A stretch of DNA of 64,000 nt from Paragonimus westermani (taxonomy: Eukaryota; Platyhelminthes; Trematoda; Plagiorchiida; Troglotrematidae). Below are positions 41,201 through 53,200 of this stretch, one piece after another. How positions within the stretch are numbered: position 1 is the stretch's first letter; each line of letters starts with the position of its first letter. The position numbers were made by a program, and so were the translations under genes. The notes under the pieces were generated by a model that was given only the letters and a program-made list of their open reading frames with translations, had not been told where the DNA came from and ran no database searches. Where the stretch lies: positions 268,510 to 332,509 of the forward strand of contig QNGE01000132.1 of the NCBI GenBank assembly GCA_008508345.1. Reading direction: 5' to 3'.

Positions 41201-44200
41201 TCGCACTACAAATGATGGATGAACTAGAGATGTCTCTGCTGACTCACAGCGTCGTACCAACTCTTGCAAAACAGACTTAGCGTATTCACCACTTGACGCC
41301 ATCTGACAGATTATGGTGGACGCCGTTTTCAAGTTCTTCAACAGATTAGTACTGATCAGAAAACGTACACGAATCCGCTGTAAATTTCTCCCTTGGCGCA
41401 GAACTAGATATCGACAGACAATAAGAAATCCAGTTTCGAAGGCGTATCACTTGGAGAAAAGTGACAAAGTATACGTTGAATACTGTGTAGTTCACAGCAT
41501 AGCAAAAACAAATATAAAAAACAGTTTTTTCCCTTTATGAACTTAAATAAAACAATGAGAAGATGCAATTCATGTGATGTTCTCCGGAGTAACATTTCGT
41601 ACATTCTGATCACACATGGACAAGTAACTAATTTTAAACGAGTCAAAATTCCACAGAGAAGAAGTCATGACTTGAGGGATTAAACAGACAGACACCAAAA
41701 ATGGAAATCACAATTGTGGGATTGCTGTCTATCAGAGTAGCCGCAGTGTCATCACAGATTCATTTTGAACTCACAGGGGGGACTGTGACGTTTAATGGCC
41801 AAAGCCTCAGTAAACTTGAGTATGCGTTTCCGGTTGCTCCGAAGGATCACCGAGAACGCGTCAGAAACTTTGATTGTGTGTTCTGTTTGTATTACGTGCC
41901 TTGAGACGGAAGATGCGGGGTGCCGTCCCTTGGCATCTATACAGGCTCCTGGCGATTCTAATTGCGTCTCGAACCATTTGGGTACATGCTCCTTGATACG
42001 AACAGCTAGTTGTCGGTTTGTCCTCCATATGTAGCTCATAATGCAGCTACATGAATATTTGTATAAACAGTGAGATGTGACAGACGTACACTGTTTGTTC
42101 GTAACCGGAGCGACTGGTAGAGTTCTAGTTCGTTGTATTACACACAGTTTTGCAGCGTTATAAGTCCTGGATACAGTCGCTGTTAGACGCTTCCTTGTCA
42201 TTGTTGACCAGCTGTTCCCTAGAAACGGGAGTTCTAAATACAACTTCCTCTTCGGTACCGTCGTCACTTCTGCAGTTGGGATGACAGCTTTGGTGTACTT
42301 TTTAATAAACCCCAGAGGATACCCGTTGACCTGCAGAGTGTCTGTCAGTAAGCCCAACTCTAGATGTAGGTTGTCTTCAGTGCAAATCCTCCGTGCTCTA
42401 TGGAAAAGCGTCCTGACTAGAATTTTCTCATGCTGCGCCGGACAGAAGCTTTCAAAATGCATGTACTGTCCAGTCCAGGTAGGTGTTCTGTAGACGGATC
42501 ACTCTACTGTGCTATCTTGTCTTCGAGTGACTAGGATGTTCAGATACGGAAGGCAGTCATTCGCTCCGTTCTCTCTTGTCAGATTTAAGTTCCAGTGAGC
42601 CTGGTTCAACTTCCAGAATAAGGTATTTGATTCACTGGCGCTGTCAAAGATGGCTGGAATATCATCTACGTAGCGTATGTACAACACTGGTTTTGACAGG
42701 CTTTCGCATAGTGTGGATTTTACCTTGGTCATGAATAAATCCGCTAAAAGTGGACCCAACGGACTGCCCATTGCAACCCCATCCACTTGTGGGAAACTAT
42801 ACGTTTGAAAGTTGAACCTTACATTATGGGTGTATAAGATTAAAAATGATTTCAGTTCGACCATCGGGATAGGAAAAGGAGTACTGCTACTTACAATGAA
42901 TTCGCAAATGCTATCAACTGTTTCATGAAGTGGAATGTTGGTAAACAGGGATATCACGTCAAATGGACACATCAGTTTATCTCGGACATTTAAACCATCT
43001 ATACAATTAACAAGTTCAAAACTGTCCTTCAGACTGTACTCACTGAACTGTTTTCTGGCTGGTTCAGGCAAATCAGCTATCCAACGGGTTAGTTTATGCT
43101 GTTAACTGTATAGATGGTTTGAATGTCCGAGATAAACTGACTTCCGCTCTGTGGAATTTTGACTAGTGTGAAATTAGTTACATGTCCATGTGTGATCAGA
43201 ATGTACGAAGTGTTACTGCGGAGAACATCACATGAATTGCGTCTTCTCACTGTTTTATTCAAAAACAAATATGAATACCGACAAACGCCCTTTCCAGTTC
43301 CGTGTGTCTCCTACGTCTAGTGTCAATCTAAGACTGTTCCATTCCACCGTTTCGTTCATCACCAATAGCCCTCCCTCAGTCTACAGCGTCTGTCAAACAC
43401 ACGATGCAGTTCTTTTAAACAGAGATGCCACCAAATTTCTTAGCAACCAACACCAACGCCTGTTCTCTACTAGCGTCAACGCGTCAGCACCAACACTCCA
43501 GATGACGTGAGAACAGTTAATTCAACACCATACAGCGTGTTCCAAAAGCTATCGAAACTTTACACAACTGAGTCTCCAGGTCCTGAACTCATCACTCCAT
43601 TATTACGAAAGAAGTATGCAACAGAAATGGCAGGAGCACTGCAAACTCCTTATTCCGCCTGTCTGAGTAAGCATGCCTTCCAAATTTGCACACAGTATTA
43701 CCCATCTTTAAGGCAATTAGCAAAATATGATGCTAGTTACAGGTCGACTGAATTGTTATCAATTGCTTCAAAGGCCATGGGGACCGTGACTGGTAAATAA
43801 TTACATCATAATTTTTATCCGGTTTATACGGCTGGGTGAGAGTTAACCAGGATTTCGAAAGAGAGTGTGGTGCGGTTGAAATTCTCACGAGATGAGTGGA
43901 CAAAGGTGGCTGTTGAAGGCAAACCTGTTGATGCTGTTTTCTAAACTTCTCGTAGACCTTTTTTCTGCTTGAAGTAAAGTATTTATGTTGAAGAATACCC
44001 TTTTCTGTACGCAACTCATTATCTTTACGTAAGCCACTTTAATTCAAAAACGAGTAATGCTTCTAACAATGGGAATATTCGACAACCTGTGTACCAGAGA
44101 GTTCCATAATTAGACTTTTACTGGTTATTCTAGTTATGCTTGAAATGCAACAAATTTACGCTGATGACACTGAAATGTGTCACATGGTGGATTGCGTGAC

Positions 44201-47200
44201 TGAAATCAGTAAGACAGTCAGTAATTTGTACAGTATATTTCGACCGGCTACGGGAAATCAGCTTTCGTCCAACATTATTAAATGTAAACTTATGCACCTC
44301 GCTCATTTTGGCTGTAAATTTGTCCCCAATCCTTGCATCGGTGACTAAGAGAGCCAATTCGGTGTTTGGGGGTACACACTGTTCGAACGATTTCACTCAC
44401 AGTTCGACCATTACATCCGACTCGTCACTTCGGCCTATTTTGAGTTTACTATCTCAGCTTGCTATCCTCCTTTCGCTAAACTCGTTAACCTAAGGGAGGA
44501 GGTATGAAGTAGAATTACAAATCGGATTGTGATGCACCTTTTCTGTTACAAACGGAAAAGTCACAAGCAAATCTGGACTGTTTTAAGTGTGCCGCAAACA
44601 TCATCGTCATCATAGCAACCACGAACGTCATCAGAAGGTTTTTGACTCGGGCTTCCGCTCACCTTAATAATGAAGTGGAATAGCCTGGAATAGGAAGCGT
44701 TACAGAAACAAATGAAACAAATCATACTCATAGCATTAACAGCAACAAAGGAGTCTGGGTGGAACAATTAGAAATGCAAGTACGCTGTTTGGCTGGGAGA
44801 CTCCATCATCTCGCAGACCGCTTATAGTTAGTGATTTGATTAATCACGAGGACCGCAACCAGGCAGACAACACCTGCCCAGTTTGCTCACGGAGACAGTC
44901 AGAGTCTCTATAATTCGTGACCACCACGCGGTTTCAGCCAACTGTTTTGGTCTCAGGATATAATACTCAATACGATCAGATTGCATGCGGAATACGTGAC
45001 CCAACCATCACGGCCTGAGCAACTTAATTAGCTGTCCAACTGATCGCGCATCCAGAGCGTTCCTGAGTATGCTCTCCCGTTTTGCTCACATGACCACCCC
45101 GCATGACGTTGGATAATTGCCGGAGACAATGATGATCGAACACAACAAGCCTGTTAACTTATTCACCGGGAATAGGCCACGTGTTCGAACCGTGGAGCAA
45201 GACAGAACGCTTACATTATACACCTCTCCTTTCAAAGACAAGTGGGCGTACTTTCAACGCCAGAGATGTCGCAGGCTGATAAAAAAGACCTGCGTCCTTA
45301 CTATCCTAACTGATATCTCATCACCAATATTGCAAGCTGATAAGGCAGTATCCCCTAAGTATAAGAAACTGTCTCGAGGAGGTTATTTGTAATGAAGTGA
45401 ATAGGCGTGGGGATACCACAATCCGGAGATATCTGCTTACATATTCAGTGTGCGAAGCGCATTCTGTACAAACCAACCTGGCCACTTAACTTGTTCAGCA
45501 TGATGTGAACATCTTTGGCATAGAGGGTAAGTAAGTTATTTTCATTCACATACTCCAATTAGGTCAACCTAGCGCCTGGAAGAAGCTCAACACCATCACT
45601 GGATTCCTCAAACGTATCCTCCTCTTCCCTCTTCCGGAAGCGGGAGATCAGACGTCCGTGGTGAAAATCATTAGGTATGATGAACACCCGAGGCAATTTT
45701 CCACAAACTCTCACCGTAGATGCACAGTGGTCCTACAGAGATTTCGACAAATTCGGGTAGTTCCAGAGGACGCTGCGAACAACAGAATTGGAAGCACTCG
45801 TCAATTCTGAATAGACTACGACAGTTGGTTATCTGTAAGAGTGATGATTCTGCAAGATATACCGCCGGGTAGGGAAGGTGATTAAAGTACCTTCAACCAG
45901 ATCAAAATCCTGCTCGTTGTTCGCGTTTCTGATTTTCTCTGGACCGTCGTAAAATGAGGCAGTTAGTAACCTGGATGTAGTAGACACTGCAATGATGCCT
46001 GCATTGTTTCCACGTGGGCTTCCGGGTTCATTTTTTAAACGATAAGTTCTTTTGGTAGACACCACTCACGAGGTATCTTTCCGGTTTCCCAGTTTACCTG
46101 AAGGAGTCTTGTCAGTTTTGATATCAGCTTTCCTCCATCATCCTTGGAATGTGAAGGAGGGCAGAGATTTGGTCCATAAGCCCTGTTGTGCTCCAACAAC
46201 TTGATCCCCATAGCCACTTCTGATCCCGAGGTAGGGCCGGCTGGGACTCAGTAACTGACCATCTGGCTCCTGTCGTCTACAGAATCTGGTTGGAGCCAGT
46301 TGAACTATTTCTTAAATTGTTCGGCACAGCTCTGAAATTGGGGAGAGTGGTTGGTGACAATGAACTAACTTTTCCACATGTGACTTCACACCGACTTGAC
46401 GGCCAGCATTACTACGAACCAGGGAAGAAAGCCTTCTGCTATTCTCAGCTAAGAAGGCTGTTTTCATCTTTTCAAACTGTTCAACCAAGTGATGCTCACG
46501 ATCTTTGCGCAGTTTGTTACTCATCTTGCTTTTAAGATCTCGAAGGTCGTCATCATGTTCGGAACCATATGAAATCAGGTGACGTATGTTAGTGTGTTTT
46601 ATCGGCGTGATGGGAATCCAGTTCTGTCGCAACAGCACAGCTCGATCGGACAGCACCCCTTCACAGCAGGCTTTCATAAGTGCTGTGAATTGTTCGCAGT
46701 GTTCGTTTAGTCCTCTTACCTGGCTAGAACTGACCAACTCGTTCATCAGTGCTTCCTGGAAAGCATTCTTTCCATTCCCATCATTCGAATGCCAATTTAG
46801 CACTTTTCATTTATGAGTGCACGACTTTTGTGCAAATTATAAAACGAAGTAGGCGCGCACAACAGCATGGTCCAAGTCCAGTCTTTAACAGAGTGGTTTT
46901 ACCTGTAATTGAGTGTTATGTGATCCAACTGTGTGGACGACTGGGAAGCACTGAGAAGTCTCAATGCAACACAATGCCTCTCCCTGCGTTGGAATGTGGT
47001 GCTCGTAATACAGAGACCACGAGATGCGCATAGTTGAAACAGTCGTTCGGAACTGTCAGTGAGCGGTATGCATATCTATCATTCTCTTCTTCTCTGGAGG
47101 AAGACGACCACACTGGGCATTCAAATCACCCGCTGGTATAGTGTTTAGTCTGCCTCAACAGGTCAACAAGGGCGTTATAGAAGACATCTTCGACAGCATC

Positions 47201-50200
47201 TGAACAGTTGTGCGGTCAAGCATACGCAGATACAGTGAAAACACAACGCTTCTCCCATTTGCTTCGACAGACTTTAACCGATGTAACAGCATATAAGCGA
47301 TTGTTTACTTGGATCAGACAATGCTCTGCTTTGAAACTCAGTGCGATTCCCACTCCAGCTTGATCACCAGACTCAGTCTTGGCGTCACCAGAAACCCTGA
47401 GAGAGAAGCGCTTAGCTCGACAGTTATCTGGAGGTGGGCTGAAGTGAATAACTGTGCTAAGCTCTTAGACTCGAGTGTCGCAAATACTGCACATACCGAC
47501 TTCCATACTCGACAAAGCATCTGTCAGAGGGGTCTGTAGACAGACAAGCTTGTCAGAGAGTGGGGACAATATAGACACCAATGCTTGACTGTTGTCTTGA
47601 CCTTAGAAAATAATCTTAACCACAGAGTACAGAGAAGGCAAAAATTCGACGGGTGAAGTAGAACAAAATCATAAGGGATTAATACTGTCACTGTCGGAAG
47701 GGCGATAACCTCGGCTACATTCCTCTCGTTTACGGCGAAGAAAGGTGATGACTTGGGGGAGGTTACACAGAATTTCTGACTCAAAAGTCTGAAGCACTTA
47801 GGAGTCAAGTGCTTGCCAATTCCGAGAGCTCAGTGAATGTTGCACTGATATCTGATGCTGAGCAGTGAGTGCATTCGAAGTTACATCACGCTTTTGGAAT
47901 ATACTCGGTGTTTTTCAACCGTACTGAATAATACACTGACGTCAACAACCAACCGTTGGACGATCCAAATACCCTTTTTTCGAAGGTATCTTTCTAACTC
48001 ATTTCTTATACAGACGATAGCAGTGCCGCAAGCCTTACTGTCACAGACATAACAGTGAAGACTAATCCAATCTACGAGATCTTCCATGGATCCAAATAGC
48101 CAGTGAAAAACTAGATAACCCCTAGAGAAAAATGCCATATGTGGGGTAACTTGCTACAATACTTGATGAGCGTTTATCTGCGTAGAGACCACTCTCTCAT
48201 CTCCAGACTGTGTCCACTATGTCGTAACTATGTGACGAGTAGCTGAATTTAAGCCAAGCGTTGAAGCGCATAATCCTGACATCAAACTGAATCTTCTGGT
48301 AACCTGGTTGTCAGCATGTTTGCTCTGGATTGAAGATACGCCCACCTGTCTACCAACTAAGACTAGCCAGCCGTTTACAGCATTGCGCTTGTGATAAATT
48401 TGATAGGCAACAGTCGGATTCCTATTTTTGCCCATCGTCTTCTGATTTCCACACTTGCAACTGTTCTGCTGCTAGCCTCCTGAGGCCGAAAAATCTTACC
48501 GGTTGTGATCCGTCGTTGTGCACGGTCTATTGGGGGAAGTTTCAGCCTTGCTGAGTTGAACAGAGGAAGACAGAATATTGCAGGTTTACTCAAATCAAAC
48601 CGACCGTGTAAGTCATAAAGTGATAGGTGACAAATATGCACAGCCTAAAACCAAATGAACTCCTTGCACGGAACATACATGTCAGTCATTGGCCCATTAG
48701 GATGGGATATTTCAAAACTCTATACTGAACTGCGTAAAAGGAAGCGAATTTGTCTTCTGCAAGTTTATGGGGAGGACGCCGTGGAAAACACAGTCAGCAT
48801 TGTGTACTCTTGTAGTCTCGCAGATTCATGGGTGGCGTGCTGAGTAGTGTATTGGCCTCTCAGTTGGTGATTGAAGGTTGAGGACCATTGGTCTTCAGTT
48901 TGGCGAAGAGACTCGCAAAGTTTGCAGCACACCATAGTCCCGTTTCACTGCTTCTGCACGGCTTAAATACTCCGGATCTCTCCCTATTTCCTGCACTCCC
49001 TACAGGGATTTAGAAATACAAAAACATCATCCGCTCCCTGCAAACTCTAAATTTATTATGTATGCCATGGCCACCAGTTTTGCAGCAAAGGATAACGGAA
49101 TGAATATTTCACGATTAGACTTTACAAAGAATGGGGTAGTTGCACGTTTACGAAGAATGGATGCAACACAAGTCTATTACTAGAATCCTTTCCGGTTAAT
49201 ACGCAAGCCCCAGCTTTACCCGGTCAGATGACTTTCGGGTGTTTTGTGAACAGAGTGTGAGGCATCAGTAAATTGGTATGGCGAGAAATATATGCCAACA
49301 ACCGCGAGGGGAAGGTGGAAGTTGTTTTACTGTATGAAAGAACTTATGGATTCAGTTTAATGCAATTTAATTGTAGAGAGACTAGCAAACCTGTATGATG
49401 ATTAATCTCCCATGTTTGAGTAAGAACGCTACTGTTAAGCACAAGCAATTGAAGATTTATCACATTCTGTGGAAAACTATTCACTTCAGGGATATCGGGG
49501 AACAAAAAATTCCAAATGGAAAAGCTTCCCGGTAAACCTGTAACAGTGAGTAGCCAGACGAAGATGAACCTGAATAACCCAATGGGTCATGATCTTAATT
49601 CACATCACAGAGCGATACCATGACCCGATGAACCGAACACCGTTTGGAGGCAGAAGTCTCGCGTTAAAGTTTTACGTCTGTATGGAAGTGATATCCAATC
49701 TGTATTTCATAATAACATCATTCGACTAAAATTGCGATAAATGTCCATGCTACTCATTACTTCAATATTCTCCTGTGAATAAATATTCGTGATTGTAACA
49801 GTTCATACCGTCGCCGTACACCCTTCATTATTATGGGAGCTACTAAGACATTCGGACAACCTTTGTCAATCCGCTGAATCATTCTGTGTTCAAAACTGTG
49901 GAGCCAGTACCACACCTTTAACACCGTGTTACTCAAAGAATCACCAGTATCTAGCAGAGTTGTAGCTTAATCACAAGAAAGCGTAATGGGAAGATTTTAA
50001 CATCTAGCCGCACTGAGGTTTCATGTAATTGGCGTATCCAAGCCAATTATCACCGTCTTAAATGCAGTCAGTACTTAAACGCGAGAAAATGCACTATGTT
50101 TCAGGTGGCTACTTTAAAACACCATACGGTAAACTATCGTTGTTCGCGTGCACTCAAGTATTTATGACACATGATTTTCTTAGTGAGTTTGTTCACAAGT

Positions 50201-53200
50201 GTGTTTTAACAAACCAGTAAGAAGATGGGCACCGACATAAGCTAAAATTTCATATTGCCCCTTCAGTAAAATACAGCAATGACCAGCTGAATATATATAC
50301 ATATATATATATATATATATGACAGCAGTGGGTCGGGAGATCAGGAGATATAAAGTTGGGTGGAGGACGCAGCGCAAAACTCTTAGGTACATGAGAATCC
50401 AAGGCTGCCACAAGTTCTTTTAAAACGTTGGTTTGAGACGACTAATCGCGACCAGCTCGACGAAAAGTAGGCAATGGCATATTTTAATCATGAATGCTGA
50501 CGCAAGATGAATCGACTACATGTAGTCATGTTGCTTCTGGCGATAGATGATGTTGGAAACTCGTGTGATCCCGGAACGAAGTAGATAGACTATCCAGTTA
50601 CATTCGGAACCCATTTTGCAAAAGTTTATCAACCAAGAAGTCACAGTACCTGTTCTGCTGGTAAATACGGCGTAAACTTGCTTTGATAGGTTCATTTTTG
50701 TAAATATTTAATATGCTCTTATATTCATGTAAATATATATATACCTGTGCATTTACTAACATGTGTATTCCTTAACTCAACATAGCATACATTCAGAAGT
50801 TTACAGTTTGTTAACGAAATGAAAATCAGAGTAGTTATGTAGTTTGTTGACTTATCGAGCAGTCTTATATTGCACAATACCCCATTAAGTAGTGTTTAAC
50901 TGATGGACATGCTAAAAAGTCGGCTGTGCTATGTTTGAATTCCCAGTATGTGTGTGAACGTTTAACGAAACCCATTTGAAGTCAAACTGACCATGAAGTT
51001 CATGAAAATACATATATTTTTCGTTGAATCTATGTTAAAGAATTTGTGTGACAAAATAGGGTCCTTCTGAAAACAACCTGATCGAAGTCGGATATAGCTA
51101 TTGAAGTAAGCAAACCAGGAAATTACCTCAACAGTACTGAAACAGAGGTGGACAAAATTAGTCCCCATACTGACCAGTACAATGTAACGGGTCAGTAACT
51201 TGCTGGGTGTAATACGATTTTAGATCTTCACCTGACAACGTTTGCGATTGCTGACTCTTTGTATTCAGCACGGACAGACAGAAATATCTGGATGTGTCAG
51301 TAGATGACTGAGAAATAGGGCTGGAATGTCCACACAGTAAATGCATCCGTGCATGTGCAGTCCATTTAGGAAACCCCTAATCAAATGTCCATTCTAATTT
51401 GCGCTGGCCCAGTTGACCCGCCTGCGAACACACGTATTACAAAGGCAAATCGACGTAGGTTGGTGGGTGTGAGTTGTGTGGCTATCGCTGGGTGATTGGT
51501 CCCTCATCTGCCAGAGGTGTAGCTGGGCAGAACCTGTCCGATCGCAAATAAGTTATCATCAATCATTCACGAATCAGCGTCGCTTCCTGTTTCAACTTTC
51601 CCATTATCAACGAATTTTTCGGCCACTCAGAAATTCGCAATCAGTAAGGGACTTCAGACTACATTTGTTCAACGGTTTGCCAGTAAACTAATAGTAAACC
51701 GTAGCATCAAACAGGTATTTTATAACATTGGTGTTAACGTCTTTATAATTTCCGTTCTGCTTTATCACTTGAGGTATTAGACCTTAGTATTATTAACATT
51801 GTGTTTCTAGCCAACAGTGTTCTTTTGTGCAAAATCAGTAGTCAGACCAAGGCGTTGAAATCAACTGGACAGTAACATCGGACTTGATGAAGTCAATATT
51901 GCCCGCAGTAAGCAGGGTGATTTGAAAAATCTGAGTTAACAGTGTAGTTAAATGACTTAAAATGCTCTTAGGATTTCGCAGGCCTAATGCGCTTGGTGTG
52001 GTAGCACAATGACCAGAAAGTCTGCAAAAGGGGTCCAAATCACAGACAGCTATTTTTAGTGGCTGAATTCAGCACACACACACACAATCAAGGAGAACGT
52101 GATCTGCAAAAATATATCGTGCGCTCTACCGATGCTCCTTAAAAATTAAATACTCGGTTAAGTCACAACGAATTAAAACCAAGAGAGTTATCGTTTACAC
52201 AACGTTTCTACCCTCTCAGAAAGTCTTTATCAAGCCATTAAGAGAAGGTTGAAACGTTGCGAAACTGATAATTTCTTGGTTTCAACTCGTTGTGGTCTGA
52301 TCAAGGATTTACTTAATAAAGAGAACATAATGTTGGTGAATCTGGTGAATGCGCATGAAGTAACTCGGTTCTGTGCTTACCGCCCACCCAAGTAACACAT
52401 CACCACCGCCTAAATAACAACTATCGAATAAGAGAACTGAGCTTACATATATCCGATGTTTGTAAGTCGCTTCTGTCCGCCATTCATTGCATCCGTTATC
52501 CGCAGTGTATCTGCACGCAAAAGCGAACAACGACACCATCGAGAAAAAACTCATGTTATGCGTTCAAAATGGGCGGATATTCAACCAGTGCCTGTAAACA
52601 AAATTTCATCTCCGGAACACATGTAGTTCGGGTAATTTCTCTGCACTCAACTTGCTCAGATTACGCACGTATGCTACGAGGAGTAAACAGACTACTGTGT
52701 CCAAATCAATCTTCGTGTACTTAGTTCACATCTACTTTGAGGCTTAAATATCCCCCTTGAATACATCGTTTCAATCGGACAGTTTCTGTCTTTCAGTGCC
52801 CCAAGCGATTGCAAAGCATCTACAGTCCAGTGATCCTAGTAATAATTTTGTGAATCTGACCCCCACATCATCCATATTATTAAGTGCAGGTGGTCGGGTC
52901 CACCAGGATAAGAGGGCTGGTCTTACAAGCTACTGAAACACTTGTGTGTTGCAGCAAACCACTTCAGACCCAACCACGAACTAATTCACAAAGAAAGGGT
53001 ATTTCGCAAGCTTCACCTCAGCAGGTTGTAGCCCACACATTAACTGAGCCACCAGCATCATTTATTCTACGACTGTCTACACCATCATTGAAAATTCCAC
53101 CTTAAAATATACCTCCGCCTACTTGTGAACCCAAATTCTTCAAATGAAACAGTGATTCGTAGGTCTGCTTCCACCGTTCGGCTATTAATTAAGGTTTGGT

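Larger units (their letters stand above)
41533..43105 (-). mobile_element. Penelope-like retroelement, 5'-truncated copy (RT plus GIY-YIG endonuclease)
   Basis: On the minus strand the element reads from about 43105 (KLTRWIADLPEPARKQFSEY) through the reverse transcriptase, a linker and a GIY-YIG-type endonuclease to a stop at 41752, followed by an untranslated tail to about 41533. The order is diagnostic for Penelope-like elements. Only one in-frame stop (TGA, 42499-42501) breaks the RT/endonuclease frame, so the copy is fairly young. The N-terminal third of the RT is missing. The tail is repeated in inverted orientation at 43141-43268. Confidence 0.9.
47541..52163 (+). other. NRXN: Neurexin intron, stretch without recognised genes
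   Basis: No conserved domains were found in either strand. Simple AT repeats occur at 50291-50320 and 50731-50743 and a short CA repeat at 52072-52086. Confidence 0.55.

Noticed and set aside
44130..44396. Minus-strand 88-residue frame
   Set aside because: It is the complement of the plus-strand RT segment containing YADD and has no own domain.
45175..45220. GTGTTCGAACCGTGG, like a tRNA T-arm
   Set aside because: No acceptor stem, D-arm or anticodon arm can be placed, and the stretch lies inside the decayed LINE.
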